DNA of 64,000 bases from Astrocystis sublimbata (lineage: Eukaryota > Ascomycota > Sordariomycetes > Xylariales > Xylariaceae), in the NCBI GenBank assembly GCA_022453515.1, contig JAJNNY010000028.1:411712-475711 (forward strand). Direction: 5' to 3'. Positions 49,163 through 59,590 of the stretch are shown here, in pieces. Both the position numbers and the translations under genes were made by a program. The notes below the pieces were generated by a model that was not told where the DNA came from, searched no databases, and saw nothing but the letters and a program-made list of their open reading frames with translations. The first letter of the stretch is position 1. Each line of letters opens with the position of its first letter.

Positions 49163-51826
49163 ATGATCACGGGTCGGGGCGGTGCCGGTGGCCGCGGCGG
49201 CCGCATCCGCCCTCCTCGCAGGGTAAGCCATGTTTCGCCCCTGCCTCTACTGAGTCTGTCTCATGTACTAAGCGTAACCTCGTCGTAGCTCGGCACACAA
49301 CTCGGCGACAAGAACGAGCTCGAGACATGCTGGGAGAAGCTTCGGGGCGCCATACAAGACATCCATACCCAGAACTCCGGCAACCTCTCCTTCGAGCAAC
49401 TGTACCGTTATTCCTACAAGATCGTGCTGCTCAAGTCGGGCCCTCTTCTGTATGACCGCGTCAAGGAGTTCGAAGAAAAATGGTTTGCCGAGCGCGTCAT
49501 GCCCCCCATCTCGGCCTTGATCACCAAGAACCTCGTCAGCATCACGCTCGATGGCGCATCGGGTATCAGCGTGGCCGAGCGCCGTTCTCTGGGCGAGAAG
49601 TTCCTCAAGGTCGTCCGCAATTCGTGGGAGAACCACAACATGTGCATGAACATGGTTGCTGATATCCTCATGTATCTCGATAGAGGCTTCGGCGAGGAAC
49701 ATCACCGACCATCGATATATGTCACCACCATTGGTTTGTTCCGCGACCACATCCTGCGCGCGAACCTCGGCGCCGTTGGAGCCGATAACAATGTTTTCGA
49801 TATCCTCAACGCTACCATTATCGACCAAGTCAACATGGAAAGGGAGGGCGACGTCATCGACAAGGCCATTTTGCGCAGTTGCATTTCCATGCTCGAAGGT
49901 TTGTTCGAGACAGACAAGGAGAGCGAGTCCGAACGACTCTACCTCACCTCTTTCGAACCCTATTTTATCCAAACGAGTCACGACTTCTACCGCGCCGAGT
50001 GCGATAGATTACTCTGCGAGGCCGACGCCGGAGTCTGGCTCCGTCAAACGCAGAGGCGGCTGGCCGAAGAAACGGCGCGCTGTCAAACTACCATCTCTAC
50101 ATTGTCGGAGAAGGGAATAACCAGTGTGATCGAGGAGGAGCTCATTACGAAGCATCTAGACGAATTCTTGAAACTGGAATCTAGTGGCATCCGGGCCATG
50201 ATCGACAACGATAGAATGGAAGACCTGAAGATTCTGTTCTCTCTCGAGTCGCGAGTTGATGAAAAGGTCCCTGCGCTACGCAAAGCCCTTGAGTCGCGAG
50301 TCTTGGAGCGAGGTAACGAGATTGAAAAGAACCTCAACAATACCGACTTCAGCATTGCGCAAGCTCCTTCCACTGACGAGCCAGCCGGCGATGGCGAGAA
50401 GCCCAAGGCCAAACCACTCAACGCTGCAGCCCAGCTCACTGCTGCTGCGATAAGGTGGGTAGACGATGTGCTCGCATTGAAGGATAAGTTCGATACGCTT
50501 TGGGTCGTATGTTTTGACCGCAAAGCTGTTATCGAGACGGCATTGGCTAAAAGCTTTTCCCTGTTCATCAACAGCTTCAATCGAGCGCCCGAATACGTCT
50601 CACTTTTCATCGACGACAACCTCAAACGCGGAATCAAAGGCAAAACTGAGGACGAGGTAGATCTTGTTCTCGATAAGGCCATCACGCTTCTCAAGCACCT
50701 GAACGAGAAAGATAAGTTTGAGTCGTACTATCAGAAGCACTTGGCTCGCCGATTGTTGCATGGCAAAACGCAAAGTCAGGAAATAGAGCAAGAAATGATA
50801 TCACGAATGAAGCGAGAGTTGGGTAACAACTTCACGCAAAGGTTCGAGGGCATGTTCAGGGACATGAACACGTCGCGCGAGACGACCGAACAATACCGTA
50901 ACCATGTTCGCGGTCTCGGTGCAGTGGACGAGAAGCAGATTGACTTGAGCATATCTGTCCTCGCCGGCAACAACTGGCCCAGAGAGATTATGGGTAGAGC
51001 CACAATGACATCGAGTGACGCCAAGGTCACGGCCACATACCCCCCCGAAATCCAAAGGTTGCAAAAGAGCTTTTTCGAGTTCTACATTAAGAATAGAAGC
51101 GGTCGAGTTCTGACTTGGCTTGGGACCGCAGGCACGGCGGACATCAAGTGCATGTTTCCTAAAATTCCTGGCAAGACGTCGGGGCCTCTGGCTAGAGAAC
51201 GGCGTTACGAGGTCAATGTATCGACATATGGCATGATTGTGCTGCTGCTCTTCAACTCCGTCAAGGAAGAACAGTGGCTGTCTTTCGAAGACATCCAGGC
51301 CGCAACCAACATTTCTGAAGAGGATTTAACCAACACCTTGACATCATTGTCTGTGGTGAAGATTTCGCGCGTGCTGGTGAAGGAGCCACAGACAAAGTCC
51401 GCTGCCAAGCCAGGCGACCGATTTACGTTCAATCGCGAGTTCGTGAGCAAGACAATCAAGATCAAAGTTCCATCAGTCAACGCTGCCAACCGTGTTGAGG
51501 ACGAGAAAGAGCGCAAATCAACAGACGAGAAAAATCTGGATACCAGAAAGTATATGACCGACTCAGTCATAGTTCGAATCATGAAGTACGTCTTTTTGCC
51601 ATATATAGCTTACCTGGACTTCTCGACTAACTACTTCATTAGGCAACGCAAAAAGCTCAGCCATACTCAGCTCATCAATGAGGTCATTCAAGTCCTCAGT
51701 AGTCGCTTCAAGCCAGATATGTCGCTAATCAAAAGCCGAATCGAGGCACTAATCGGTCTTGAATACCTCGAACGAGAGGAGCTTCCAGATGGTTCAACTA
51801 CCGACAACTACAAATACTTAGCCTAG
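49163..51826 (+). CDS. CUL3: Cullin-3, BTB-type E3 ubiquitin ligase scaffold
   Basis: Three exons: 49163-49222, 49289-51585 and 51643-51826, giving 846 residues. Cul3 binds BTB adaptors through its N-terminal helical repeats and the Rbx1 RING protein through its C-terminal half. The Gly/Arg-rich start MITGRGGAGGRGGR, then RIRPPRR, leads to the cullin repeats (TCWEKLRGAIQDIH, SFEQLYRYSYKIVL). The cullin homology domain includes KFESYYQKHLARRLL and MKRELGNNFTQRFEGMF. The C-terminal winged helix holds the Nedd8 site VRIMK|QRKKLSH with Lys786. The 57-bp last intron splits that Lys codon (AA|G) and is in frame and stop-free. Removing it restores the family sequence. Confidence 0.95.
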
Positions 51827-52721
51827 TGACGTTGACTCCGGTTGACAAGCCTTTACGCCAACGCTTACGTTGGGCTATGATTCACGCATATGATTAATTC
51901 CACGGCGATACCACCAGCATGTATGAGCGCGCATTGATGAAAGGTTTTGATTTATGGCTTGCATGAACGGCGTATCTGGTGCTCTACGGGCCCGTCCCGG
52001 ATGTAATTACTGTAAGTAGAAATTGGGTATTTACCCGCACAATTCTCAAGATTATAACTACTGCACCGAGTAGTACCACTACATTGCACCGATAATATGC
52101 ATTCTATTGGGCCCGTGATAGCCTGCGGATATACTACTGTCATATGTGTCTCGCTAGGCTCAGAGGCTGACTCGATCTCAAACTCCTCGCCGTCCTCGTT
52201 TTGGGACTCTTATACTTGTACAAGTGCCCTGTGCCTACCTGTGTGCCTTGCCTGGGACTCGAGAGTTTCCGCGCGAGCTGAGGTGACAACTTCGCATAAG
52301 ACGATTGTTTGTCGAACAATGCAGGCACTCTTTGTTCCTCCCCGCGCCACCCCTTTGCCTTGTCATAATGCAAGTACAAAGCTATTAACACACAGGTATT
52401 AGTACCGAGACGAATACTGCTTGAAGGATTTGAAAGCTCGAACAGAGCCTTTGTCCAATTTCCGCAAAGCGCGTTTTCATATAAACACCTATCTCCAAGC
52501 TGAAATCACTGTCATTTGGTTGAATACTTCTTTTAATACCAGCCCTCACAGCGGGTACAGCGTTACTCAAACACCTTCGAACTCGCCATACGCCCCGGTA
52601 GTTCCTAAGGCACCCACGCACAAGGGCCTCGCCCCTATAAAACCCAGTCCTGTCCTTTTCGGTCCATCTGTTTCTTTTCACTTTCTAAATTCTTTTTCTC
52701 CGGCAGTTCGCTCATTCAAAA
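51827..52721. other. Intergenic region between tandem genes
   Basis: 3' region of CUL3 and upstream region of the 989-residue gene. No supported coding frame. Confidence 0.5.
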
Positions 52722-55691
52722 ATGTCGGCTTCTAGAACAGAAGTGGATTTCCTAGACGGAAGCCCCCTTCAACTTTCAAATATCGGCCGTGTGGCAGGGC
52801 ATTACGGCAGGTTGCCCTCTATTGCATCGCAATCCCCGTCGATGTCGAACGGCCTCGACAGCAAGCGTAACGCCACCTCGATGGAGCCCACCCCGACGAG
52901 GAATGGCATTGCCAATAGCCACGAATCTCAGAGGGAACCGGTAAAGAGCATGCGACGGGCTCAGCAGCCTAGCAGTTTAGGTTTCGTAGGAAGCACACAA
53001 GGCCTGCAGGTCGGGCATAGCAGTGCTGATATCCCGTCGGCCCTACGCATCGGCCTTCACGACCGATACGAAGCTCAGTATGTCGATAACACCGATCTCG
53101 ACTTGGATGCCGGCAGTGACTATGCCGTCGATGAGACTCAGCATCGCCACCGTCACCCAACAGCGCTTACGCCGGGCTCTAAACAAGTAAGCAATCACAA
53201 CGGTGCACGTGAGGCAGAATTCACAGACGGCTTGGCAACTCGATCACAAAAACCTTCAGGAGCACACCCAGGCCCCCTCACGTCGCATCCAGTTTTCTTT
53301 GGTCAAGAGATTGAGAATGATAATACTGCTCCGTTTGTAACGACGCGTCGTAACCCCGATGACGCTCATGATCGGCCCCAGCGCCCAACAACACCCACCC
53401 CCGCCCACGAACAGCATATCAGCTACAACAGTGAACAAACATCAGAAGACATAGAGCCTTTGATGCCGCGGCCGCTGAATATATCGTATGCGCATGCAAC
53501 CCGCCCATCCAAGCCAGACTCAGCTCACAAACGTCCACAGGCGCAGCGAAAAGATTCATTCCACCAGCGAATACATACGTGGATCAAGAACTGCAAGACC
53601 CCGAGCGTCCATGGCCGAGACGGCGATAGTAGACGTTCAAATTCCAGTAAGGATAAAGATACACGTGCGGCCCGCCCTACGATATCTTCTCCCCAGTTGG
53701 TCAGGCACTGGACTCCAGCGCACGGTTTAGCGAACCCAATCTCGCAGGAGCCATTGCAAGATCAACGTCCAAGATCCAACAGGGCTAGAGAATCCCGCTC
53801 TGTATCTCGCCCAGCATTTCGCCCAGCAATCTCGTCTCCCACCCTTGTCGGGCACTGGGCAAGTGCACACAATCTCTCAGAAGTAAATGTCCCAAGTTCC
53901 AGCAGGGGTAGAGACTCCCGCGCACCTCGCCCAACGATTTCTGCTCCGAGACTAGTCGGGCATTGGACGAGCGCACAAAGCCTTCCTCCCCCCAGGTCTA
54001 TCCCCTTATCCTTGCCCGCCCTTCCCACCTCTTCTCTCCAACGCCCCCGTCGCCCATCTACCTCCACCTCGTCCCTATCCTCGTCAAAGCATCTGGGGTA
54101 CGGATCATATAACCCTTCCCCTCCTCCTCCTAGACAGCCTTCCTTCCTTGAGCGCGTGTCAGAGGCTATCGAGCAGGGCTTTGTCAATGCGGGGTTCAAG
54201 TCTGCCTCGAGCTTTAAGGTCAACGGCGTCGTAAAGTCGCCTTCGAATATTGATCTCGCACACTATGGGCTCGAGACGGGCTACGGGCTGGGAGGACAGA
54301 TTGGTGTTGGTGCTGGCGCCGGCCGCCCTTCTACGGAGCAGGCTGGTATGAGGATGGGGCCGGGAGTGTATATCCTTCAGGCGCAGGCGCCTGCGCCTGC
54401 GCCCGCGCACTCTCTCGCCCCGTCTCCGTTGAATATAGAAAAACGCCCGCAGCGCCCGCGGCGGCCAAGTCGCAAGGATACGTGGGAGGGTAACAGCAGT
54501 GAAGGAGAGGGAGAGGGAGAGGGGCGATCAGCTAATTTCGAGCCGGTATACGGCGACCAAGGTCAAGTGCTTGCTTATAAGCTCTCGAGGCAGAATATGT
54601 CGTCGTCAGAATCGCGGAGGGGCCTGCGCACGACTCGGCCCCGCCTCGACACAAGGTCTAGTGATGTCGCGCTGCCGGTAGGAAGCGTTGAGCGACCGCG
54701 CCCGGTTGGTGTTATCTACCCTCCTCTTCCTCCCTCCTACCCCTCTCCTCCTCCCCCATCCTATCCCTCTCCTCCTCCTTCGCCCCCGGCTACTCTTCCT
54801 TCCATGTTCCCTTCTGAGTATGGTTATGGTTATGGTTACGGAATCGAGCACGGAGATACAGCTAATAGGTCACTGTCCAGCCACTCTAGTATCGATTCGC
54901 TGTTTCTTTACGACGGTAAGGGCAAGGGCAATATCCACCCCTCCTCGAGCACCTCGTTCTTCGTCACGAATTTCGGCCAGGGGCAAGCTTTGGCGAAAGA
55001 TCTTGACTGGGAGAGCGGGGCCAGTGATAGCGAAAGTGGAAGTGAACGTGGGTATGCGCCATCAGTCACGAGTTGGGACAGTGATAGTGATCGGTCTCTG
55101 TTCCTCTACGATGGCAAGGGGAAGGCTAAGGTGGGTAACAACCGCCCTGGCTCCAGCTCCTCGTTCTTCACCTCGGAGTTTGCGATGAGTCGCGTTGAAC
55201 TCCTTGCCGGGGATAGAGATGCACAGAGTGAGTGTATGAGTAGGAGCGATATGTCCGACTGGGAGTGGCGACAGCATGTCCCTCGGTCTCCGTCCTCGGT
55301 AGGTATGCCTTCGCACTCGCATTGGGAACAAGAGGCAGACGGAGAGGAAGAAGCAGAGCAAAGAATAAAGCTGTGCGAGTCTCCGGCTGCGATGTCTTAC
55401 GAGCCTGAGCGCGCACAAGAGCAAGGGTATCTCTTGCCTCTCGAGCTCCTGTCCCCCATATTGGAATCTGGGAATTCGTTCCCTTTGGCTGATGCTCGGA
55501 ACGAGCTTCCTTCTCAGATCTTGCAGGGGCAGTTTCGTAGTGTAGATGGGCATGTTGGAGGAGTATATCCGCAAGAGGGGACGGGTATAGCTGGAAGCTG
55601 GGAGGAAGCTGGGAGGGGGTTGCGGATGGAAGAGCTACCTACGCACACGCGCATACTGTCGAAGAAGAAGGGAAGTACGCATTTGAAGTAG
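52722..55691 (+). CDS. Low-complexity 989-residue hypothetical protein
   Basis: A single open frame from an ATG with a good context (AAAAATGTC). It is mostly disordered and rich in Ser, Pro, Arg and Gly. Three copies of a motif like RPTISSPxLVGHWTSAHxL lie at about 318-336, 366-385 and 402-421. Two copies of a second module, SLFLYDGKGK followed by a Ser run and SFF, occur in the last third. There is a Pro-rich stretch (PPLPPSYPSPPPPSYPSPPP) and a short conserved-looking helix FLERVSEAIEQGFVNAGFKS. I recognise no domain. The ORF length and internal repeats argue that it is real. Its 3' half (from about 54166) is duplicated inverted in the right arm. Confidence 0.7.
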   Translation: MSASRTEVDFLDGSPLQLSNIGRVAGHYGRLPSIASQSPSMSNGLDSKRNATSMEPTPTRNGIANSHESQREPVKSMRRAQQPSSLGFVGSTQGLQVGHSSADIPSALRIGLHDRYEAQYVDNTDLDLDAGSDYAVDETQHRHRHPTALTPGSKQVSNHNGAREAEFTDGLATRSQKPSGAHPGPLTSHPVFFGQEIENDNTAPFVTTRRNPDDAHDRPQRPTTPTPAHEQHISYNSEQTSEDIEPLMPRPLNISYAHATRPSKPDSAHKRPQAQRKDSFHQRIHTWIKNCKTPSVHGRDGDSRRSNSSKDKDTRAARPTISSPQLVRHWTPAHGLANPISQEPLQDQRPRSNRARESRSVSRPAFRPAISSPTLVGHWASAHNLSEVNVPSSSRGRDSRAPRPTISAPRLVGHWTSAQSLPPPRSIPLSLPALPTSSLQRPRRPSTSTSSLSSSKHLGYGSYNPSPPPPRQPSFLERVSEAIEQGFVNAGFKSASSFKVNGVVKSPSNIDLAHYGLETGYGLGGQIGVGAGAGRPSTEQAGMRMGPGVYILQAQAPAPAPAHSLAPSPLNIEKRPQRPRRPSRKDTWEGNSSEGEGEGEGRSANFEPVYGDQGQVLAYKLSRQNMSSSESRRGLRTTRPRLDTRSSDVALPVGSVERPRPVGVIYPPLPPSYPSPPPPSYPSPPPSPPATLPSMFPSEYGYGYGYGIEHGDTANRSLSSHSSIDSLFLYDGKGKGNIHPSSSTSFFVTNFGQGQALAKDLDWESGASDSESGSERGYAPSVTSWDSDSDRSLFLYDGKGKAKVGNNRPGSSSSFFTSEFAMSRVELLAGDRDAQSECMSRSDMSDWEWRQHVPRSPSSVGMPSHSHWEQEADGEEEAEQRIKLCESPAAMSYEPERAQEQGYLLPLELLSPILESGNSFPLADARNELPSQILQGQFRSVDGHVGGVYPQEGTGIAGSWEEAGRGLRMEELPTHTRILSKKKGSTHLK

Positions 55692-56516
55692 GTTAGGTAG
55701 GTAGGCACTAGGTGTGTAGCTGGCTGCGAGGCAACGTGATTTTGGCTTTGCAGTCGATGTAGTTGCAATCACTGTAAGGTCTTAATCTAGGTAGGTGCTG
55801 CCCAACCTACTTGAGTTCGGAGCAGGAAATATACAGTTGAAATCTTTTTGATAAATTGATAATAATGTAAAGATGTGCTATGGTCTATTGCTGCTTTGTT
55901 GTTCATGTTTCACAATAGAAGAGAATTAATTACGTAGTGGTGACAAGAAAGTTTCAGAGCTAAAATTCATTTTGGAATCGATTGCATTGATATTAGTAGT
56001 AATTGAATGCATGCAGGAACGAAAGCCACAGTGGAAGTAAATGAAGCATCAGCTTCGGATTTGATGCTTGAGCCTATCGCTTTTTCGACATAGAAAGCAA
56101 AAGCACTTGCGTCAAGGTGAAACAGTCGAATAACCACGCAAACAGGGGCTTGTTGGCTTAAGTTGGCTTAAGTAGGTTAGGTAGCTAGCAGGGATTAACC
56201 TGTCAGAAATGGCTTAAACGAACACCTTCTGTAACCAATGCAATCACGAACAACTCACTCCTTCAGCATCGATGCTGTCACAGCCATTTTGGTATGTTGT
56301 AGCAATTGCGCCTCCCTTATTCGTGAGGAAGTCTTACTCCCGTCATTCGCCATCATCGCCTTAGCTTTTGCTCGACGATCTTCGCAGTCGGCTCCTCCTG
56401 AGCACCTACAGTTTGCTGTCTGAAACTCACTTGTGCCACTATTGTATGCTACCTGTTACAAATCTTGTGAAACCCCTGACTCTTGTCAATTCCCCTCGAC
56501 AGCATTTGCACTCGCC
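55692..56516. other. Intergenic region inside the left arm
   Basis: A/T-rich sequence between the 989-residue gene and the alpha-kinase pseudogene. A 61-codon frame at 56238-56423 has no recognisable domain. Confidence 0.5.
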
Positions 56517-57310
56517 ATGGACAACGAGCGGGACAACAAGTCCTCCACGGCAATCATCTCCCGACGTATGGTCTTTGCTGAGGGGACTTTCAAGATCGTC
56601 TATGCAGGCACTTACACCAATGGTCCACGAAAGGGACAAAAGTGTATCGCCAAAGAGTTCAAAACAGGTTCCGTCTACGAAAATCACTACTTCGATGAAG
56701 AGATGAAGATTATTCGTCGCACAAAGACTATCATAGAGGCCTGGAATTGTGCTCGTATCATTAATTAGCATGTCCTCTTGAACATGTCACAGATCTGGGT
56801 CAACACCAATACAAGCGAGAAATCGCTCGTGGAGCCTATGATTGAAAACTTCGAGAAGTTCAACAGCAACTCCGGCTGGGCTGACATCACCGGTGGCATG
56901 TGGAGCGAGGCGATGCAGGCACTGAGTCATTACTCCTATGACAACTCAGGCGGTCAACTCCTCCTTTGTGATATTCAAGGTGGATCATACAGCAACGGAT
57001 AGTGAGTGATCAAAATTCCTCCGCATTTCCATTTGAGATTCGCACTCACAAGCTTTGCAGCATTCTCTCAGATCCTGTGATCATGTCCCAGAGACGGACC
57101 TACGGCCCAACTGACCTGGGTCGCGACGGAATCCGTTCGTTCTTCCTGCGACACACATGCAACCGATTCTGCAAACAACATTGGACAAAGCCCGCGAGAC
57201 AGGGAAGAGCTTCAATCCCCATGACACGTGGCACTACGATGGCTCCTCGCCTGCCAACTCGAGTGAATCGAAATCCCCTCAGCCTCAGCCGTTTGGAGAG
57301 GAGGCACTAA
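56517..57310 (+). pseudogene. Alpha-kinase family gene with in-frame stop
   Basis: Coding remnants at 56517-57001 and 57061-57310, joined by a GT-AG intron. Alpha-kinases (myosin heavy chain kinase/eEF2 kinase family) are atypical Ser/Thr kinases. Visible in order are RMVFAEGTFKIVYAGTY, the ATP-binding lysine in CIAKEF, LVEPMIENFEKFNSNSGW, the metal/catalytic motif CDIQGG, YGPTDLG, and the zinc-binding TCNRFC. All key residues are present. A TAG at 56766-56768 interrupts the frame between RIIN and HVLLNMSQIW, where related proteins read through without a break. No intron can remove it in frame. A CAG-to-TAG change of RIP type would explain it. The identical copy at 60857-61650 has the same stop. 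Confidence 0.8.
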
Positions 57311-58324
57311 ACGGAAAATGGCTACATATAGACAGACACCTGGGTTTCACATAGATATTTGTTCTTGTTGGTGCTAACGATGGGCCTAATGCATCTGCAG
57401 ATATAGCCTTAGGGGAAGATCCTGACTTTGAGTAATTGATGGGGAGAGTGATGTGATGGATGAGGGACACTTGTACCAATAATCTTCGCGGCTGTTGTCT
57501 CATCTTTAGAGTAGCACATCGATGGAAATGATTCAGACGTTTGCCAGGACATTGTGCGTTCACTGGCTGCTGCTGCCTTTTCTCAGTAACGTGAGTATGT
57601 GGGCTAACAGCAAGCTGCAGTGTTTTCGTAGTAGACGAGATCTGACATCTCAACATGCAACAACTCAAATCGATTATCAGCCCATATCATACATGTATCA
57701 CTAGCTTGCCTATTAGACACGCTTTTATGAACACATGTTGTTTCAAATGTCTACAAACATCGATATTCTGATCCTTAGGTCGTGACTTTCCCTACTAATT
57801 ATGTTGTAACTACCACACTGTGAAGCAAGTCTCTTCATCTCGGCAATCCTTTTAAATTCCACAACTAAACCAATCCCTACCGAGCCCACCTTACCATGAC
57901 GAGTAAACCTCTGTCTCAAATTCGTGGACCAGGACCGGCCGGAGAATGTTGCATCAATACGCGACGAACCAATCAAGGTGGCGATGGGCCCTGATTGGTG
58001 CATCCTGGACTGTGACCCTGCGATGAACACGGATTTCAGTTGCCCCAAGACCCAAGCAGCTCCTAGTCCGCTGCCGGCCAACTATGGATACCACGACAGC
58101 TGCTCCCACAGCCGCAACATGGGCCGCTATGGACGATTAGTGGCATCGAGCGAACGCCCTGTTGAGTTCAGGGAGATCTTCGAAGAAGAGAGTCTACGGT
58201 GATTGGACAGTGTTAAACAGAAGTATACTTTGACGTAAGACTCTGATAACACTGCAACCCTGTTCTTGGAGTGTAAGAACATACCTCTCTGACTGAAAGT
58301 GACCTTAAAAGCGGCGGAGGTCAC
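57311..58324. other. Unassigned sequence inside the left arm
   Basis: A frame of 92 codons (57924-58202, plus) reads plausibly (DRPENVASIRDEPIKV) but matches no family I know. A minus frame at 58127-58324 continues directly from the stop of the reductase fragment and may be decayed coding sequence. No firm gene is supported. Confidence 0.35.
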
Positions 58325-58576
58325 CTAGGCCGCATCGTCTAGAGAATCTCGAAGTGACGTCAAGATCAGCTCGATGCCCGCGGTTGGCGGGTTTGGAGGC
58401 ATCCCGTAGACGGAAGACGTCGAGCAGATCATGAAACCGTTGGGAACCAACGCCTTTATGAACACGAAGGCCTGCTCGTCAGGGGTCGCGGTGGGGTGCC
58501 AGGTCAAGGCTGTCACGGCGCAAGGAAGCAATTGAGCCGCTAACGCCATGGCAGTATTCAGGCAAGGGGGAGTCAC
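58325..58576 (-). pseudogene. Aldo-keto reductase N-terminal fragment
   Basis: An 83-codon frame. Its core, LTWHPTATPDEQAFVFIKAL then SSVYGMPP, resembles the start of fungal aldo-keto reductases of the pyridoxal reductase (YakC/Plr1) type, where a G-L-M-x-MTW-x-PTPxPDEQAF motif is followed by the catalytic Tyr in an FYG motif. Family enzymes are about 330 residues, and the rest of the barrel is absent. The sequence just upstream does not match the usual N-terminal block. I read it as a truncated relic, duplicated at 59591-59842. Confidence 0.5.
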
Positions 58577-58737
58577 ATTAAGTGTCCGGGTCCGAGGTGC
58601 CTCACCAAATAGCTGAAATACTTTTAACCAGGTCTCTCGTAGTTTATACCCCCCATAGAAAGTAATATATAATGTTTATTATTTTATTATTACCTAGTTA
58701 TATAGCAATTATTTAAATATAGTTTAACGTCATCCAT

Positions 58738-58769
58738 AAGCCATCTTCGCACCCAAGCCATCTTCGCAC
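58738..58769. repeat. Paired 15-bp direct repeat at transposon end
   Basis: Two copies of AAGCCATCTTCGCAC are separated by two bases. They lie 3' of the transposase remnant and resemble subterminal transposase-binding repeats. The mirror copy is at 59398-59429. Confidence 0.7.
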
Positions 58770-58833
58770 TTTTCAACACCCATTTCACGCTATTACCAAA
58801 AACATAATAACAACGCAATTAAAACAGTTCAAA

Positions 58834-59013
58834 TCAATTGGAATCGTTTTCTTTAGAGGTTTCTACTTCTATTTGACATGTTTGCGTATTATATCCCTTG
58901 CCGCCGCAGATGCCACACCGCCTTTAACCCGTCCGCGCCCTCTTCGCTAGACGACTACTTTCACTTTCTATTACCGATTTAATATTATTATCGCTTTTTA
59001 ATTCCTATAGAAC
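58834..59013 (-). mobile_element. RIP-damaged Fot1/pogo-type transposase 3' end
   Basis: The minus strand encodes SRLAKRARTG, a stop, then RRCGICGGKGYNTQTC and an acidic end. This matches the C-terminal zinc-knuckle tail of fungal Tc1/mariner transposases of the Fot1/pogo group (KRARTxQRRCGxCGxxGHNARTC). The knuckle His is Tyr (CAT to TAT), the usual Gln before RRCG is TAA, and another in-frame TAG lies upstream. All are C-to-T changes expected from RIP. The catalytic DDE part is missing because the sequence folds back at the palindrome centre. Confidence 0.75.
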
Positions 59014-59069
59014 TTAAAAATCCTTTATAATAAAAAGTCCTTTATATACTAATTACTTGTTTTTTATTT

Positions 59070-59097
59070 TATAATTTTTTATTTATTAAATATTACT
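59070..59097. other. 28-bp A/T-rich loop of the palindrome
   Basis: The unpaired centre between the two arms. It contains only A and T apart from one C. Pairing starts at 59069/59098 and runs outward without interruption where I compared it. Confidence 0.9.
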
Positions 59098-59153
59098 AAA
59101 TAAAAAACAAGTAATTAGTATATAAAGGACTTTTTATTATAAAGGATTTTTAA

Positions 59154-59333
59154 GTTCTATAGGAATTAAAAAGCGATAATAATATTAAATCGGTAATAGA
59201 AAGTGAAAGTAGTCGTCTAGCGAAGAGGGCGCGGACGGGTTAAAGGCGGTGTGGCATCTGCGGCGGCAAGGGATATAATACGCAAACATGTCAAATAGAA
59301 GTAGAAACCTCTAAAGAAAACGATTCCAATTGA
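59154..59333 (+). mobile_element. Right-arm copy of transposase 3' end
   Basis: The mirror copy of 58834-59013, read on the plus strand. The zinc-knuckle codons run from 59244, with the stop TAA at 59241-59243, TAG at 59160-59162, the His-to-Tyr codon TAT at 59274-59276, and the terminal TGA at 59331-59333. The damage is the same as in the left arm. Confidence 0.75.
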
Positions 59334-59590
59334 TTTGAACTGTTTTAATTGCGTTGTTATTATGTTTTTGGTAATAGCGTGAAATGGGTGTTGAAAAGTG
59401 CGAAGATGGCTTGGGTGCGAAGATGGCTTATGGATGACGTTAAACTATATTTAAATAATTGCTATATAACTAGGTAATAATAAAATAATAAACATTATAT
59501 ATTACTTTCTATGGGGGGTATAAACTACGAGAGACCTGGTTAAAAGTATTTCAGCTATTTGGTGAGGCACCTCGGACCCGGACACTTAAT

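Larger units (their letters stand above)
54166..59069 (+). repeat. Left arm of giant inverted repeat
   Basis: Every frame between 54348 and 59069 recurs, with the same translation and length, on the opposite strand at coordinate 118167 minus its position. The arm ends at 59069, where pairing with 59098 stops. The outer limit visible here, 54166, is set by the end of the window. Base-level checks at the centre and the outer end agree, apart from one G (54267-54269 has GGG where the other arm has two). It contains the 3' half of the 989-residue gene, the alpha-kinase pseudogene, the reductase fragment and the transposon end. Confidence 0.95.

Noticed and set aside
56766..56768. Hidden intron removing the alpha-kinase TAG
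   Set aside because: The only nearby GT...AG pairs are 38-44 bp and break the frame, and the flanking residues are family-conserved coding sequence.
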